Shown: one piece after another, positions 25,455 through 35,130 of the stretch
Layout of the letters: the number at the start of each line of letters is the position of its first letter
Numbering within the stretch: the first letter of the stretch is position 1
Program-made: the position numbers and the translations under genes
Source: Halomonas sp. JB37
GTDB taxonomy: Bacteria; Pseudomonadota; Gammaproteobacteria; Pseudomonadales; Halomonadaceae
Direction of reading: 5' to 3'
Assembly (NCBI RefSeq): GCF_002332255.1
Contig: NZ_NRGW01000001.1
Span: 2,852,001-2,916,000 of the forward strand
DNA length: 64,000 bases
Notes under the pieces: generated by a model
The model's input: the letters and a program-made list of their open reading frames with translations, nothing else
Databases searched by the model: none
Told to the model about the DNA's origin: nothing

Positions 25455-25556
25455 CCAGATTACCGCGTGATTAGGATAAAAAGCCTCGCGATAGTCGCTT
25501 CCATTGCCTACTGACGGCCGCGGCAACGGCCGGATAAACAACGATAAGAGGTTACC

Positions 25557-27053
25557 ATGAACAGTCAAATATTCCTCACCACCTTTGTGCTCTACATTGT
25601 CGCGATGGTGGTATTTGGATGGTGGGTTTCAAGACACAAACGCGGCAGTGGCGACGACTTTTTACTTGGCGGGCGCAGCGTTCCTCTCTTTCTGACGGTG
25701 GGCACGACGGTGGCCACTATGGTGGGTACCGGTTCCAGTATGGGTGCCGTCGGTTTCGGCTACGCCAATGGATGGGCCGGTGCGCTATACGGGCTCGGCG
25801 GCGCTGTGGGAATCCTATTGCTAGCCGTTTGTTTTGCGCCGGTTCGTAAGTTTCGGTTTATGACCATGAGTGAAGAATTGGCCTACTACGTTGGCGCTAA
25901 CCGTCTAGTACGCAACGTCGTTGCCCTGCTGATCTATATCGCCTGCATCGGCTGGCTGGGCGCGCATATTCTGGGGGGCGGTCTGTATCTTTCCTGGATG
26001 GCAGGGATTGATCTAACCACTGCCCGCATTCTCGTCGCCTTAGGCTTCGGCATTTATTGCGTTGTGGGAGGATATTTTGCGGTTATCTGGACCGACACCA
26101 TTCAAGCCGTTGTGCTCTTCGCGGGCTTCATTTTAATGGCGGTGCTTGCCTTGGTCGAAGTCGGCGGTTTCTCAGGGTTAACGGCAGGCATGGAGGTCAG
26201 TGCCACAAGCTTTCTAGGCATTGATAAAATAGGCGCACTCCCCGCCCTTTCGTTAGCGGCCGTTATTGCTATTGGCGTGTTGGCAACACCGTCTTTCCGC
26301 CAGCGTATTTATTCTGGCGAGTCAGTGAAGTCAGTCCGTCGCTCGTTCTTGATTACCGGGGTGCTCTACCTAGGCTTTTCTATCATCCCCGCAATCATTG
26401 GCATGGCCACTCACGCCCTTAATCCTGGGCTTGATAATAGTAACTACGCGTTCCCCTTTCTGGCGACTGAAATCATGCCACTCGGGCTAGGGTTATTGTT
26501 ATTAGTCGCCGGCCTTTCTGCGACCATGTCGAGTGCAAGCTCAGACGCCCTTGCCGGTGTTTCCACGCTGATTCGTGATTTATATGTGCTCGTAGCGGGA
26601 CGCACACCTTCAGCACGCAACGTCGTGCGTTTTTCACGTATTGCGCTCGTCGCCACTATTGGCCTGGCGCTACTCTTCGCGCTTGCCTCAGACAATGTGA
26701 TCACCTACATCACCCGCATGATCTCAACGATACTGTCAGGCCTGTTTGTGACAGCCATGCTGGGTCGTTTTTGGCCACGCTATAACTGGCAAGGCGCGAT
26801 CGCTACGCTAATTTTCGCTTCAGCAACATCACTAATCATTATTGCTAACAGCGAATGGACGGCTTTCTGGGGTAATCCGAGCATTCCCGCAGTGCTAGCC
26901 GCCTTGGCCGCTGGGGTGATCGTTACTCTCATCACACCCGCCTCACGCGTCACTTCAGAGCAGGCGCTGGCGATTCTAGACCAGGAGCGCCAACGTATGG
27001 AGCAAGTGCCTGAGCCAACCTTGACGAATACGGAAACATCCGCGAATAGTTAG
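25557..27053 (+). CDS. Sodium:solute symporter (SSS family)
   Basis: A 498-residue inner membrane transporter with about 13 hydrophobic helices, in the sodium:solute symporter family. Typical elements are FLLGGRSVPLFLTVGTTVAT with the MVGTGSSMGAVGFGYANGW discontinuous helix, FRFMTMSEELAYYVGANRLV, PSFRQRIYSGESVKSVRRSF, the sodium-site region LLVAGLSATMSSASSDALAGVSTL, and a charged cytoplasmic C-terminus. GGTTACC with GAGG precedes the start. Placement after the deacylase and RidA genes suggests uptake of D-amino acids or their N-acyl forms; this is inference, since SSS substrates vary widely. Confidence 0.88.
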   Translation: MNSQIFLTTFVLYIVAMVVFGWWVSRHKRGSGDDFLLGGRSVPLFLTVGTTVATMVGTGSSMGAVGFGYANGWAGALYGLGGAVGILLLAVCFAPVRKFRFMTMSEELAYYVGANRLVRNVVALLIYIACIGWLGAHILGGGLYLSWMAGIDLTTARILVALGFGIYCVVGGYFAVIWTDTIQAVVLFAGFILMAVLALVEVGGFSGLTAGMEVSATSFLGIDKIGALPALSLAAVIAIGVLATPSFRQRIYSGESVKSVRRSFLITGVLYLGFSIIPAIIGMATHALNPGLDNSNYAFPFLATEIMPLGLGLLLLVAGLSATMSSASSDALAGVSTLIRDLYVLVAGRTPSARNVVRFSRIALVATIGLALLFALASDNVITYITRMISTILSGLFVTAMLGRFWPRYNWQGAIATLIFASATSLIIIANSEWTAFWGNPSIPAVLAALAAGVIVTLITPASRVTSEQALAILDQERQRMEQVPEPTLTNTETSANS

Positions 27054-27066
27054 CGGCTAACCGAGT

Positions 27067-27106
27067 AAAAAAGCCCCGCTGGTGACAAACATCAGCGGGG
27101 CTTTTT
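27067..27106. terminator. Strong bidirectional rho-independent terminator
   Basis: AAAAAGCCCCGCTG and its complement frame an 11-base loop, giving a GC stem with an A-run on one side and a T-run on the other. It sits between the convergent symporter and uxuA genes and should end both transcripts. Confidence 0.92.
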
Positions 27107-27124
27107 GCATTGCGCGTTAAGCGA

Positions 27125-28303
27125 CTAACTTAGGGCTAACTGCCGCACGGCAAGCTCTACACCGCGAAGCTCGGCCAGGCCACGCATGCGCCCGTAAAGC
27201 GGGTAACCGGGTGCCGTATTACGCTGCTGATCATCCAGAATGTGATGGCCGTGATCGGGACGGAGCGGCAAACGCCCGCCACCCTCTTTTTCACGGCGGC
27301 ACTCCTCTTCCACCAGCGCCTTTATGACGCCGACCATATCCACGTCACCATTGAGATGCGGCGCCTCGTGAAACGAGCGGGCATCTTCTTCGCGCTGCGT
27401 GGCGCGCAGGTGGATAAAGTGAATATGCGGGGCAAAGTGACGCGTCATGGCAATCAAATCATTGTCTTCACGAACGCCGTAAGAACCCGTACACAGCGTC
27501 AAACCATTGGCCGGGCTTGGCACGCAATCAACGATCCACTGGGCATCGTCACGGGTTGAGACAACCCGAGGTAGCCCCAGCAGCGGCCGAGGAGGATCAT
27601 CCGGATGAATCGCCATACGAATGCCCACTTCTTCAGCCACAGGGATAATGGCCTGCAGAAAATAGCCTAGATTATCCCGCAGTCGCGTCGCATCAATCTC
27701 AGTGTACTCGGCCAGCACGCCTCGAAACTGCTCCAGCGTATAGTGCTCTTCAGCACCGGGCAGCCCTGAAACCAATGTATTGACGAGCTTGTCGCGTCCA
27801 CCGCTATCCAATCCTTCAAGATAGCGGCTCGCCTGAGCCTTATCTTCATCGCTGTACTCTTGTTCGGCACCTGGGCGCTGAAGCAGATACAGATCAAACG
27901 CCGCAAAGGCCACTTGATCAAAGCGCAACGCCAGCGCACCATCCGGCAATGCATAGGTAAGGTCCGTACGCGTCCAGTCGAGCACCGGCATAAAGTTGTA
28001 GCAAACGGTATCGATTCCGCAGGCCGCCAGGTTGCGCAGCGTTTGGCAATACGTTGCTATCAGCGCATCGCGCTCGGGCAGGCCTTTTTTGATAGCTTCA
28101 TTTACCGGCACGCTTTCAACCACCGACCAGCGCAGCCCGGCGGCTTCAATCATAGCCTTGCGCGCTTGAATGGCCGCTACCGGCCACACCTGATCATTGG
28201 GTATCTCATGCAATGCCGTGACAATGCCGGTCGCACCTGTTTGGCGTACTTCCTCAAGCCGGATTGCATCATTAGGGCCAAACCAGCGCCACGTATGCTC
28301 CAT
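27125..28303 (-). CDS. uxuA: D-mannonate dehydratase UxuA
   Basis: Dehydrates D-mannonate to 2-keto-3-deoxy-D-gluconate in the glucuronate branch. The 392-residue product shows UxuA-type TIM-barrel motifs: [111 protein letters not shown] and [11 protein letters not shown]; His and Cys residues in these bind the metal. AGGGAG precedes the start, ten bases after the uxuB stop. It is the last gene of a long minus-strand series. A second, unrelated mannonate dehydratase (ManD) is encoded in the same series. Confidence 0.95.
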   Translation of the reverse strand: MEHTWRWFGPNDAIRLEEVRQTGATGIVTALHEIPNDQVWPVAAIQARKAMIEAAGLRWSVVESVPVNEAIKKGLPERDALIATYCQTLRNLAACGIDTVCYNFMPVLDWTRTDLTYALPDGALALRFDQVAFAAFDLYLLQRPGAEQEYSDEDKAQASRYLEGLDSGGRDKLVNTLVSGLPGAEEHYTLEQFRGVLAEYTEIDATRLRDNLGYFLQAIIPVAEEVGIRMAIHPDDPPRPLLGLPRVVSTRDDAQWIVDCVPSPANGLTLCTGSYGVREDNDLIAMTRHFAPHIHFIHLRATQREEDARSFHEAPHLNGDVDMVGVIKALVEEECRREKEGGGRLPLRPDHGHHILDDQQRNTAPGYPLYGRMRGLAELRGVELAVRQLALS

Positions 28304-28313
28304 TACTTTCTCC

Positions 28314-29786
28314 CTATTGTTCGCTGTTTAGCGCGGCTAGCGCCCCGTTCAGCCCGCCTTGTTTCAGCACGCGATACGCTGACACTACCGCGTCAACAAA
28401 TGGCTGATTCGCGGCAAGCTGTGCAGGCACTATTTCATCGATTGCCAAAAACGCGCCAACCAGCGCATCCGGATGATCACCGTGAATGTGATGCAGCTCA
28501 GCAAAAAGTATAGCCATCGGGTCATCGACAGAATATGCCTGCCCGTTTAAATCATAGCCCGCGGTATAGTGGATCCATGCCGCCACCCCCAGCGCCACAC
28601 ACGGCGAAGCCTGCCCCGCATTAGCGCGAGTCAAGGCACCGGTTAACCAGCGCTGAGGCAGCTTTTGACTGGCATCCATAGCAATTTGCTGTAGGCGATG
28701 ACGCAGGCTGTCATTAGTAAATCGCGCCAGCAGCGAATCCGCATAGACGACAAGGTCAGCCCCTTCCGGCATATCGAGCGTAGGGGCTGCCTCTTCGAGC
28801 ATATAGCGACGCAACAGCGCACGCAGCGCTGGATGGCCTACGCCCTCAACCACCGTTTCGATACCCGCTAATGCGCCAAGGTAAGCCAGCAGTGAGTGGC
28901 TGCCGTTCAACATGCGCAGCTTCATGGTTTCAAACGGCGCGACGTCACGCACCATCTCAACCCCTTCGGTTTCCCAGCGGGGTCGGCCTGAGGGGAAGTT
29001 ATCCTCTACGACCCACTGCGAAAATGCCTCGCCCACGACGGCGTTAGGGTCGTTAACATCTAATGCCGCAAGGCGCTCGAAATCCGCGTCGGTCATGGCG
29101 GGCACAATACGGTCAACCATGCTGCTGGGGAACGCGACTCGCTGATCAATCCAGCGAGCCAGCTCAGCGCTACGCTGTTCGGCAAGCCGCAAAACGGCCA
29201 TTCGCGTACGCTGGCCGTTATGGGGCATGTTGTCACAAGAAAGCACTGTGAACGGCTCAGTGCCCGCGCTATAGCGTCGTGCTAACGCTTCTACCAACAG
29301 CCCTGGCGCCGTGCGGGGCTGCTGAGGCGAGGCAATGTCGCCCGCCACCATCGGGTCATCAATGCGCAGCTCGCCGGTAGCCGGATTAAGGAAGTAGCCT
29401 TTTTCCGTAACGGTTAACGTCACAATACGGGTCGTCGGCGCGGCTAGCCGAGTAAGCAGCGCTTCTCGATCACGCCCCCAGCTACCGGCGGCATCACAGC
29501 CAGAAAATAGCGTTTCTTCGATAACTCCGATTTCGCGTAGCGTTAGCGTTTGTGCATCGGCATATTCAGCCACATGGTAGCGATAATCGGCCCCGCGCAA
29601 GCTATCAACTAATGCAATACTTGAGCGTAAGTTTGCGCTGCATACGCCCCACTCACCGTCGCCGCTACGCCGTCGATAGCGCTCAAGGTAAACCGCCTGA
29701 TGCGCACGATGAAAGGCACCTAAACCTAAATGCACAATCCCAATCTGGCCCGTTTTAGGCATCGCGTCTATGCGCTGTGTCGCCAT
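28314..29786 (-). CDS. uxuB: Fructuronate reductase (mannitol dehydrogenase family) UxuB
   Basis: NADH-dependent reduction of D-fructuronate to D-mannonate. The 490-residue sequence has the N-terminal cofactor region [62 protein letters not shown] and the C-terminal catalytic segment [17 protein letters not shown] containing the conserved lysine-asparagine-histidine set. Length is normal for UxuB. It directly precedes uxuA, and two bases separate it from the TRAP large permease upstream. The neighbour makes fructuronate a better call than mannitol or tagaturonate. Confidence 0.92.
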   Translation of the reverse strand: MATQRIDAMPKTGQIGIVHLGLGAFHRAHQAVYLERYRRRSGDGEWGVCSANLRSSIALVDSLRGADYRYHVAEYADAQTLTLREIGVIEETLFSGCDAAGSWGRDREALLTRLAAPTTRIVTLTVTEKGYFLNPATGELRIDDPMVAGDIASPQQPRTAPGLLVEALARRYSAGTEPFTVLSCDNMPHNGQRTRMAVLRLAEQRSAELARWIDQRVAFPSSMVDRIVPAMTDADFERLAALDVNDPNAVVGEAFSQWVVEDNFPSGRPRWETEGVEMVRDVAPFETMKLRMLNGSHSLLAYLGALAGIETVVEGVGHPALRALLRRYMLEEAAPTLDMPEGADLVVYADSLLARFTNDSLRHRLQQIAMDASQKLPQRWLTGALTRANAGQASPCVALGVAAWIHYTAGYDLNGQAYSVDDPMAILFAELHHIHGDHPDALVGAFLAIDEIVPAQLAANQPFVDAVVSAYRVLKQGGLNGALAALNSEQ

Positions 29787-29788
29787 TG

Positions 29789-31072
29789 TTAATTACTCCC
29801 CATCAATAGATTAGGCAGCCAAAGCGAAATGGCAGGCACGTAGGTCACGAGGAACAGCACAGCTAAATTGCACAGCAGAAACGGTACGATCGCTCTGGCG
29901 ACCGTTAGCATCGGCAGCTTGCCAATCCCGGCGACGACAAATAGGCAGACGCCCACCGGCGGCGTTGTCAGTCCTATCATCAGGTTCATAACGGCGATCA
30001 CCGCAAAGTGCACCGGATCGACGCCAACGCCCGTCGCCACGCCGACCAGCGCGGGGAACAGAATAATCAGTGCTGCAATGGTTTCCATAAAGGCACCCAC
30101 AAACAGCAAAATTAAATTCAAAATCAAAAGTACAATCAGTGGATTATCGCTGATGGATAGAATCAGGCTCGCAATCATCTGAGGAATTTGCTCGCTGGTC
30201 AGTATCCAGCCAAACAAGTTTGCCAACCCCACCATTAGCAGCAGCGCCGACGAGGTTAAAACGGTGTCGGCTAAGATCGAGGGAAGCTTTCTCCACGTCA
30301 GTCCTTTATAAACGTACATCCCGACTACCAGCGCATAAAGGCAGGCGACAATCGATGCTTCGGTCGGCGTGAAAAAACCGCCGATAATGCCGTAAAGAAT
30401 AATCACGGTCATCAAGAGTGCCCAGAACGCCGTTTTGGCTTCTTTAAGCAGCTGCATTACCGGTACGCGCTTCTCTTTTGGATAGCCGCGACGCACGGCC
30501 AGAACGTAAACCGTGATCATCATGGCAAGCCCCATCAGCAGGCCTGGAATGGCACCTGCGAGGAACATGCGGCCCACTGAAATGCCACTCAGAGAGCCCG
30601 CAATAATCATTGGCACGCTGGGGGGAATAATCGGCCCTACGGTAGACGATGCAGCGGTGACCGCCGCCGCAAACGGCTTGTCATAGCCTGAGCGCGCCAT
30701 GCCCGGAATCATTACCGCGCCAATGCTCGCTGAGTCCGCGACAGCCGTGCCGGAAATACCGCCAAAAATCATTGAGCCGCCTACGTTGGCAAGCCCCAAG
30801 CCACCACGGATATGGCCTAGTAACGCATTCGCAAAACGCACAATATGCTCAGTGATATTGCCTACATTCATCAAATTGCCTGCCAGCACAAAGCCGGGAA
30901 TACACAGCAATACAAAGGTGTCGATGCCCGCATACATACGTTGCGGCACAATCGTTAACGAAATACCTTCCAACAGTAGATAAGACAATGACGCGATGCC
31001 GAGCGCAAACGCGATGGGCATTCCCACTACCAGTAAGACTAAAAAGACGCTAAAGAGGATAATAACTTCCAT
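29789..31072 (-). CDS. TRAP transporter large permease subunit (DctM family), uxu group
   Basis: A 427-residue multi-span permease with the DctM landmarks CIPGFVLAGNLMNVGNITEHIV, GGISGTAVADSASIGAVMIPGM, SSTVGPIIPPSVPMII, FTPTEASIVACLYALVVGMYVYK and MIGLTTPPVGVCLFVVAGIGKLP. It is encoded after its own small subunit and binding protein and before uxuB-uxuA, which points to a hexuronate or hexonate cargo. Two bases separate it from the small-permease stop. It is clearly a different paralogue from the copies at 5165 and 36589. Confidence 0.92.
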   Translation of the reverse strand: MEVIILFSVFLVLLVVGMPIAFALGIASLSYLLLEGISLTIVPQRMYAGIDTFVLLCIPGFVLAGNLMNVGNITEHIVRFANALLGHIRGGLGLANVGGSMIFGGISGTAVADSASIGAVMIPGMARSGYDKPFAAAVTAASSTVGPIIPPSVPMIIAGSLSGISVGRMFLAGAIPGLLMGLAMMITVYVLAVRRGYPKEKRVPVMQLLKEAKTAFWALLMTVIILYGIIGGFFTPTEASIVACLYALVVGMYVYKGLTWRKLPSILADTVLTSSALLLMVGLANLFGWILTSEQIPQMIASLILSISDNPLIVLLILNLILLFVGAFMETIAALIILFPALVGVATGVGVDPVHFAVIAVMNLMIGLTTPPVGVCLFVVAGIGKLPMLTVARAIVPFLLCNLAVLFLVTYVPAISLWLPNLLMGSN

Positions 31073-31074
31073 GC

Positions 31075-31656
31075 TTACAACTCCTGATCAAGCGAGGCAG
31101 AGGAGCGACACATTGCGATAATTCCTTCAAGGCATCCTAGCAAGCTGTAAACCAGGAGCAGCGCAAAGGTGACTACCGTTGAGAAAAAAATATACAGCAT
31201 AGGTACACGCAGCGTTGGCGAGGTTTGCCATACGCCGTTTTGTGCGTACTGCCAAGCGTACGGCAGCACCAGGAAAGCAAATAAACCCACCATTAGGTAA
31301 ATCAGTGCCTGAAACCCAGCCTTGGCGCGTGGGCCCAGCATGTGATGAAAAAGCTCAACGCTGATGTTTCGGTTCTGACGCAGTACAACGCCTGCCGACA
31401 AAGCCACCATATAAATAAACAAATAGCGCGAGAGTTCTTCAGTCCAGGCAATGGAAAACGGTAGAAACAGCCGTGAACAAACTTGCAGCAGTACCGTGGC
31501 AGCAATGGCAATTAATGCCATGACCGACAGGGTCAGAAAACAGGTATCCACCCAGCCAATCATGCGCCCAATGGGGCCTTGGATCTTTGGCACCGACGAC
31601 ATCGAATCCAGACTGTCTAACGCTTCCTGTTCAAGCGCTTTTTGATCCGAGCTCAT
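31075..31656 (-). CDS. TRAP transporter small permease subunit (DctQ family), uxu group
   Basis: A 193-residue protein with an N-terminal cytoplasmic tail of about 35 residues and four helices (around FLTLSVMALIAIAATVLLQV, ELSRYLFIYMVALSAGVVL, FQALIYLMVGLFAFLVLPYAW split, and MLYIFFSTVVTFALLLVY). The start at 31656 has AGGA seven bases upstream; a longer frame begins inside the hairpin region and is not favoured. The SELSRYLF-like EELSRYLFIY stretch and RQNRNISVELFHHML are characteristic. It lies 103 bases after the binding-protein stop, with a hairpin between. Confidence 0.88.
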   Translation of the reverse strand: MSSDQKALEQEALDSLDSMSSVPKIQGPIGRMIGWVDTCFLTLSVMALIAIAATVLLQVCSRLFLPFSIAWTEELSRYLFIYMVALSAGVVLRQNRNISVELFHHMLGPRAKAGFQALIYLMVGLFAFLVLPYAWQYAQNGVWQTSPTLRVPMLYIFFSTVVTFALLLVYSLLGCLEGIIAMCRSSASLDQEL

Positions 31657-31697
31657 AAACGTATCCTCATGGGCAAGCTGTTCTTGCAGATGGCCGA

Positions 31698-31720
31698 TGG
31701 GCTGGCACGAAACCAGCCCA
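31698..31720. promoter_or_regulatory. Intercistronic hairpin between dctP and dctQ (second TRAP)
   Basis: An 8-bp perfect stem TGGGCTGG/CCAGCCCA with a 7-base loop in the 103-base gap after the binding-protein stop. Same relative position as the hairpins at 6952-6975 and 38382-38393, consistent with differential expression of receptor and permease. Confidence 0.7.
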
Positions 31721-31759
31721 CCCGCATTACCAATTACTACAAATTTATTACCAACGGCC

Positions 31760-32728
31760 TTACAGGTCTTGGATAGCGTCGAAAAGCTCACGCTGCTCTT
31801 CGTTTAACGCCTTAAGTACCGCTGGGCGCGCTTTTTCGGCGAACGCATCAAGATCGACTTCCACAAATTCCATACCGCGTTCCTGCAGGGCTTGCTCCAG
31901 ACGAGCCTGGTCTTCGATGAACAGCTCAGATTCATACGTCTGCATGGTTTGCGCCGCATCGCGCACTACCTGCTGAAGCTCGTCAGGCATGTCTTCAAGC
32001 TGATTACGCCCTATTACGACGTAGATCCAGCTGCGCACGTGCCCGGTCATGTTGACGTAGTCCTGCACCTCATTGAAGCTGGCACTTTCAATCAAACTAA
32101 GCGGATTTTCCTGGCCTTCCAGCGTGTTTTGCTGAAGTGCGGTAAATACTTCGCTAAACGCCATGGGGGTAGGACGAGCGCCCATTGCCTGCCAGGTATC
32201 AACAAACAGCGGCACGTTAGGCACACGTAGGCGCAGGCCATCCAGATCATCAGGCGTGCGAATAGGACGGTTGGACGTAAGCTCACGCGGGCCGCGCTCA
32301 AACCACGCCAGCGGAACCAGGTTTGTCCGCTCAGTGATCTGCTCTTCAATCTGAGCGCCTACATCGCCGTTAATGGCGGCCTGCATATGCTCAGAGTCCC
32401 TGAAGGCATAAGGAACGGCCATCATGGCGGCCTTGGGCGCCCAGTTTTGCAGGCTCTCGCCGGTAATCGTCATATCCGCTGTTCCCAGCTGGATACTGTT
32501 AATCACGTCCAGTTCACTCCCCAGCTGTTCACTAGGATAAAGACGAACTTCAATACGACCGTCGGAATTGGCCTCAACCTCTTCCTTAAACTTCTCCGCC
32601 GCCTGGTGCCAAATATTTTGCTCGTTGGCTAAGTGACCAAAACGCAGCGTGTAGTCTGCCGCTAATGCCGCTTGGCTACTCAGCAGCACCGTTCCCAGTA
32701 CCGCCGTTGTTAATAGCTGTTTAATCAT
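31760..32728 (-). CDS. TRAP transporter substrate-binding protein (DctP family), uxu group
   Basis: A 322-residue exported receptor. The leader MIKQLLTTAVLGTVLLSSQA ends at an ALAADY cleavage region, and the mature protein begins YTLRFGHLANEQNIWHQAAEKF. The carboxylate-clamp region reads LRLRVPNVPLFVDTWQAMGA followed by PTPMAFSEVFTALQQNTLEGQENP. GCAGGAG precedes the ATG. Such DctP proteins in uxu clusters have been shown in other bacteria to bind glucuronate and galacturonate; that specificity is a reasonable inference here. Confidence 0.92.
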   Translation of the reverse strand: MIKQLLTTAVLGTVLLSSQAALAADYTLRFGHLANEQNIWHQAAEKFKEEVEANSDGRIEVRLYPSEQLGSELDVINSIQLGTADMTITGESLQNWAPKAAMMAVPYAFRDSEHMQAAINGDVGAQIEEQITERTNLVPLAWFERGPRELTSNRPIRTPDDLDGLRLRVPNVPLFVDTWQAMGARPTPMAFSEVFTALQQNTLEGQENPLSLIESASFNEVQDYVNMTGHVRSWIYVVIGRNQLEDMPDELQQVVRDAAQTMQTYESELFIEDQARLEQALQERGMEFVEVDLDAFAEKARPAVLKALNEEQRELFDAIQDL

Positions 32729-32798
32729 TTTCTACTCCTGCACATTTGCATTGTTTATTGTTAGTCGAGCGTGGTTGAACGTGAGTTGGCATGCGCCG

Positions 32799-33821
32799 CT
32801 AGGTGCTAATTTGAATAAGTACCTTTCGAGCTTCTTCAGGACGGTGGTCAAGCATGTCGATGGCGCTAGGCATGTCGCTAAGCGGTAGTCGATGGCTGAC
32901 CAGCGCCAGTGGATCGAGCTGGCCACTGGCCATTAGCCCAAGCACTTCTGGAAACTTACGGTTATTAAGACGCGACCCCACGAGGGTCAGCTCTTTCTTA
33001 ATAACCTCTAGCTGCACAAGGTCGCTGGGCTGAACGCTAAAGCCGAGCAGACCAATACGCCCGGCAGCTGATGCTAGGCGCAGCATTTGAGGTAAAAGCG
33101 CAGGAACACAGGCCGCATCGGCAATCAGCGGTACGCCCTCGCCTTGCGTCAAGGCGAGCACTTCTTGTTCAACATCATGCTCGCGGCTATTAAACACGTG
33201 CGTGGCACCCAGTTCTTTAGCCGCTGCCAAGCGCTCGTTAATCACGTCCGTGACGATGACGTCTTTAATGCCCTTCGCTAAGGCCATTTGTAGAATCGTC
33301 ATACCAATAACGCCCGCCCCAAGAATCATCAGGCAATCGCCAGGATGCGGCTGCATGCGATCAAGCACGTTGGCCGCGATGGTGTAAGGCTCAACCAAAG
33401 CAGCGGCATCGAGCCCGATGTGATCCGGCAGGCGGTGCACGTTAGCCGCGGGAACGGCCACCAACTCTTCAAAACCGCCGTCACGATGCACACCTATGAC
33501 TTCCAGCGAGCTGCACACGTTAGGGCGGCCAATTCTGCAGGGATAACACTCACCGCAGCTGATTACGGGATCAACGCATACGCGATCACCAATAGCCACA
33601 CCCTCGACGTTGTCGCCTAGGGATTCGACGACGCCAGCAAACTCATGGCCGGTAATACGTGGAAAGCGAACGAAGGCATTATCGCCATGGATGATGTGCA
33701 TGTCAGAGCCGCAGATACCGGCAAACGCCACTCGCACCAAGACTTCTCCCGCGTTCGCCGTGGGCGTATCAATATCGACAACCTGATAATCGTGCGGCGC
33801 CTTAACTTGAAATGCTTTCAT
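32799..33821 (-). CDS. Zinc-dependent alcohol dehydrogenase RspB-like (L-gulonate 5-dehydrogenase candidate)
   Basis: A 340-residue medium-chain dehydrogenase with GICGSDMHIIHGDNAF and GHEFAGVVESLGD for the catalytic zinc, the structural-zinc lobe CGECYPCRIGRPNVC and the Rossmann motif MILGAGVIGMTILQMALAKG. It resembles RspB. In Chromohalobacter, a close relative, a ManD enzyme and such dehydrogenases are reported to work in L-gulonate catabolism: L-gulonate to D-fructuronate, then D-mannonate, then KDG. Its position directly after manD and among uxuB and uxuA fits. AAGGAGG precedes the start. Substrate remains inferred. Confidence 0.83.
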   Translation of the reverse strand: MKAFQVKAPHDYQVVDIDTPTANAGEVLVRVAFAGICGSDMHIIHGDNAFVRFPRITGHEFAGVVESLGDNVEGVAIGDRVCVDPVISCGECYPCRIGRPNVCSSLEVIGVHRDGGFEELVAVPAANVHRLPDHIGLDAAALVEPYTIAANVLDRMQPHPGDCLMILGAGVIGMTILQMALAKGIKDVIVTDVINERLAAAKELGATHVFNSREHDVEQEVLALTQGEGVPLIADAACVPALLPQMLRLASAAGRIGLLGFSVQPSDLVQLEVIKKELTLVGSRLNNRKFPEVLGLMASGQLDPLALVSHRLPLSDMPSAIDMLDHRPEEARKVLIQIST

Positions 33822-33867
33822 TGACAGAACCTCCTTACCCGTTCTTTAAGTTACCTATGCCACGAAT

Positions 33868-35079
33868 TTACCAATGCCATAGAGTGCCGTCTTCTAACCG
33901 GTTAACCGGCAAGCTCGCGCGCTTATAGGGGTATTGTTTGGCTAACTGTTCGTCAATATCGACGCCATGCCCAGGGGTCTCGCCAACGATGAAATGGCCA
34001 TCGACAAATTCGTAGTCATAAGAAAAAACCGTGCCCACTATCGCTTCATGGGGCATATGTTCCTGGATACCAAAATTAGGAACCCATGTATCAAAATGGA
34101 TCGCGGCACCTAAGCACACCGGTGACAAGTCTGTGGCGCCATGAAAACCGGTGCGCACATGGTAAAGCGAGGCTAAATCAGCAATTCTTCGCACATGGGT
34201 TATCCCGCCACCATGGCTAAGCGGCGTGCGGACATAGTCAATCAATTGCGCTTCCAGTAGCTCACGATAGTCGTGTATCGAGTTAAACACTTCCCCCACC
34301 GCTAACGGTGTGGTTGAGTGCTGCCGAATTAGCCGAAAGCTCTCCTGGTTCTCAGCGGGCACACAATCTTCCAACCAAAATAGATGGTAAGGCTCAACTT
34401 CTTTCGCCAACCTTGCCGCTTCAATGGGCGTCAAACGGTGATGCACATCGTGCAAGATATGAAGATCTTCTCCGAACTGCTCGCGTACGGCTGCAAACAG
34501 TTTAGGCACATGATTTAGGTACTTTTCAGTGCTCCATACATTCTCGCTGGGCAATTCCGAATCAGCGGGTTCGTAACGCTCCCCTGCCTTTTTGGTGACG
34601 CCGTAGGTGGTGGGAATGCCTGGTACCCCCGTCTGTACCCGTACCGCCCGGTAGCCAAGTTTTACATGCTTATCGACTTCGTTGAGACAAGCGTCAATAT
34701 CTTTACCGGTACAGTGGGCATAGGTCATCACTCGCTCACGGCTTTTGCCACCCAGCAACTGATACAGCGGCATGCCTGCCGCTTTGGCTTTAATATCCCA
34801 TAGCGCTAAATCGACTGCTGCAATGGCCGACATGGTGACCGGCCCCCGCCGCCAGTAAGCACCGCGGTAAAGAAAGTGCCAGATATCTTCAATGCGGCTG
34901 GCATCGCGGCCAATCAGGGTCGGTAGCACATGCTCTTCCAGGTAGGCGACCACTGCCAGCTCACGGCCATTTAAGGTGGCATCGCCTATTCCATACACGC
35001 CTGACTCAGTAACAATTTTTAGCGTGACGAAGTTGCGGCCTGGAGACGTTACAATTAAATATGCATCACTAATGATCAT
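33868..35079 (-). CDS. manD: D-mannonate dehydratase ManD (enolase superfamily, RspA-like)
   Basis: A 403-residue enolase-superfamily protein. The capping domain starts [21 protein letters not shown] and the barrel supplies the ManD pattern: [10 protein letters not shown] loop, metal ligands around [20 protein letters not shown] and AVGEVFNS, and the acid/base region [24 protein letters not shown], then [20 protein letters not shown]. Members range from efficient D-mannonate dehydratases to low-activity ones used for L-gulonate catabolism. It lies 46 bases before the RspB-like dehydrogenase and 51 after uxaC. An unrelated UxuA for the same reaction lies 7 kb away in the same gene series. Confidence 0.9.
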   Translation of the reverse strand: MIISDAYLIVTSPGRNFVTLKIVTESGVYGIGDATLNGRELAVVAYLEEHVLPTLIGRDASRIEDIWHFLYRGAYWRRGPVTMSAIAAVDLALWDIKAKAAGMPLYQLLGGKSRERVMTYAHCTGKDIDACLNEVDKHVKLGYRAVRVQTGVPGIPTTYGVTKKAGERYEPADSELPSENVWSTEKYLNHVPKLFAAVREQFGEDLHILHDVHHRLTPIEAARLAKEVEPYHLFWLEDCVPAENQESFRLIRQHSTTPLAVGEVFNSIHDYRELLEAQLIDYVRTPLSHGGGITHVRRIADLASLYHVRTGFHGATDLSPVCLGAAIHFDTWVPNFGIQEHMPHEAIVGTVFSYDYEFVDGHFIVGETPGHGVDIDEQLAKQYPYKRASLPVNRLEDGTLWHW

Positions 35080-35130
35080 GATAAATCCATCACAAGGAGT
35101 AAGGAGTAAAGAGTCAGAAACAAAAAGAAC

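Noticed and set aside
27860..28513. Plus-strand open frame of 217 residues
   Set aside because: It covers the opposite strand of the uxuA-uxuB junction and has no recognisable domain.
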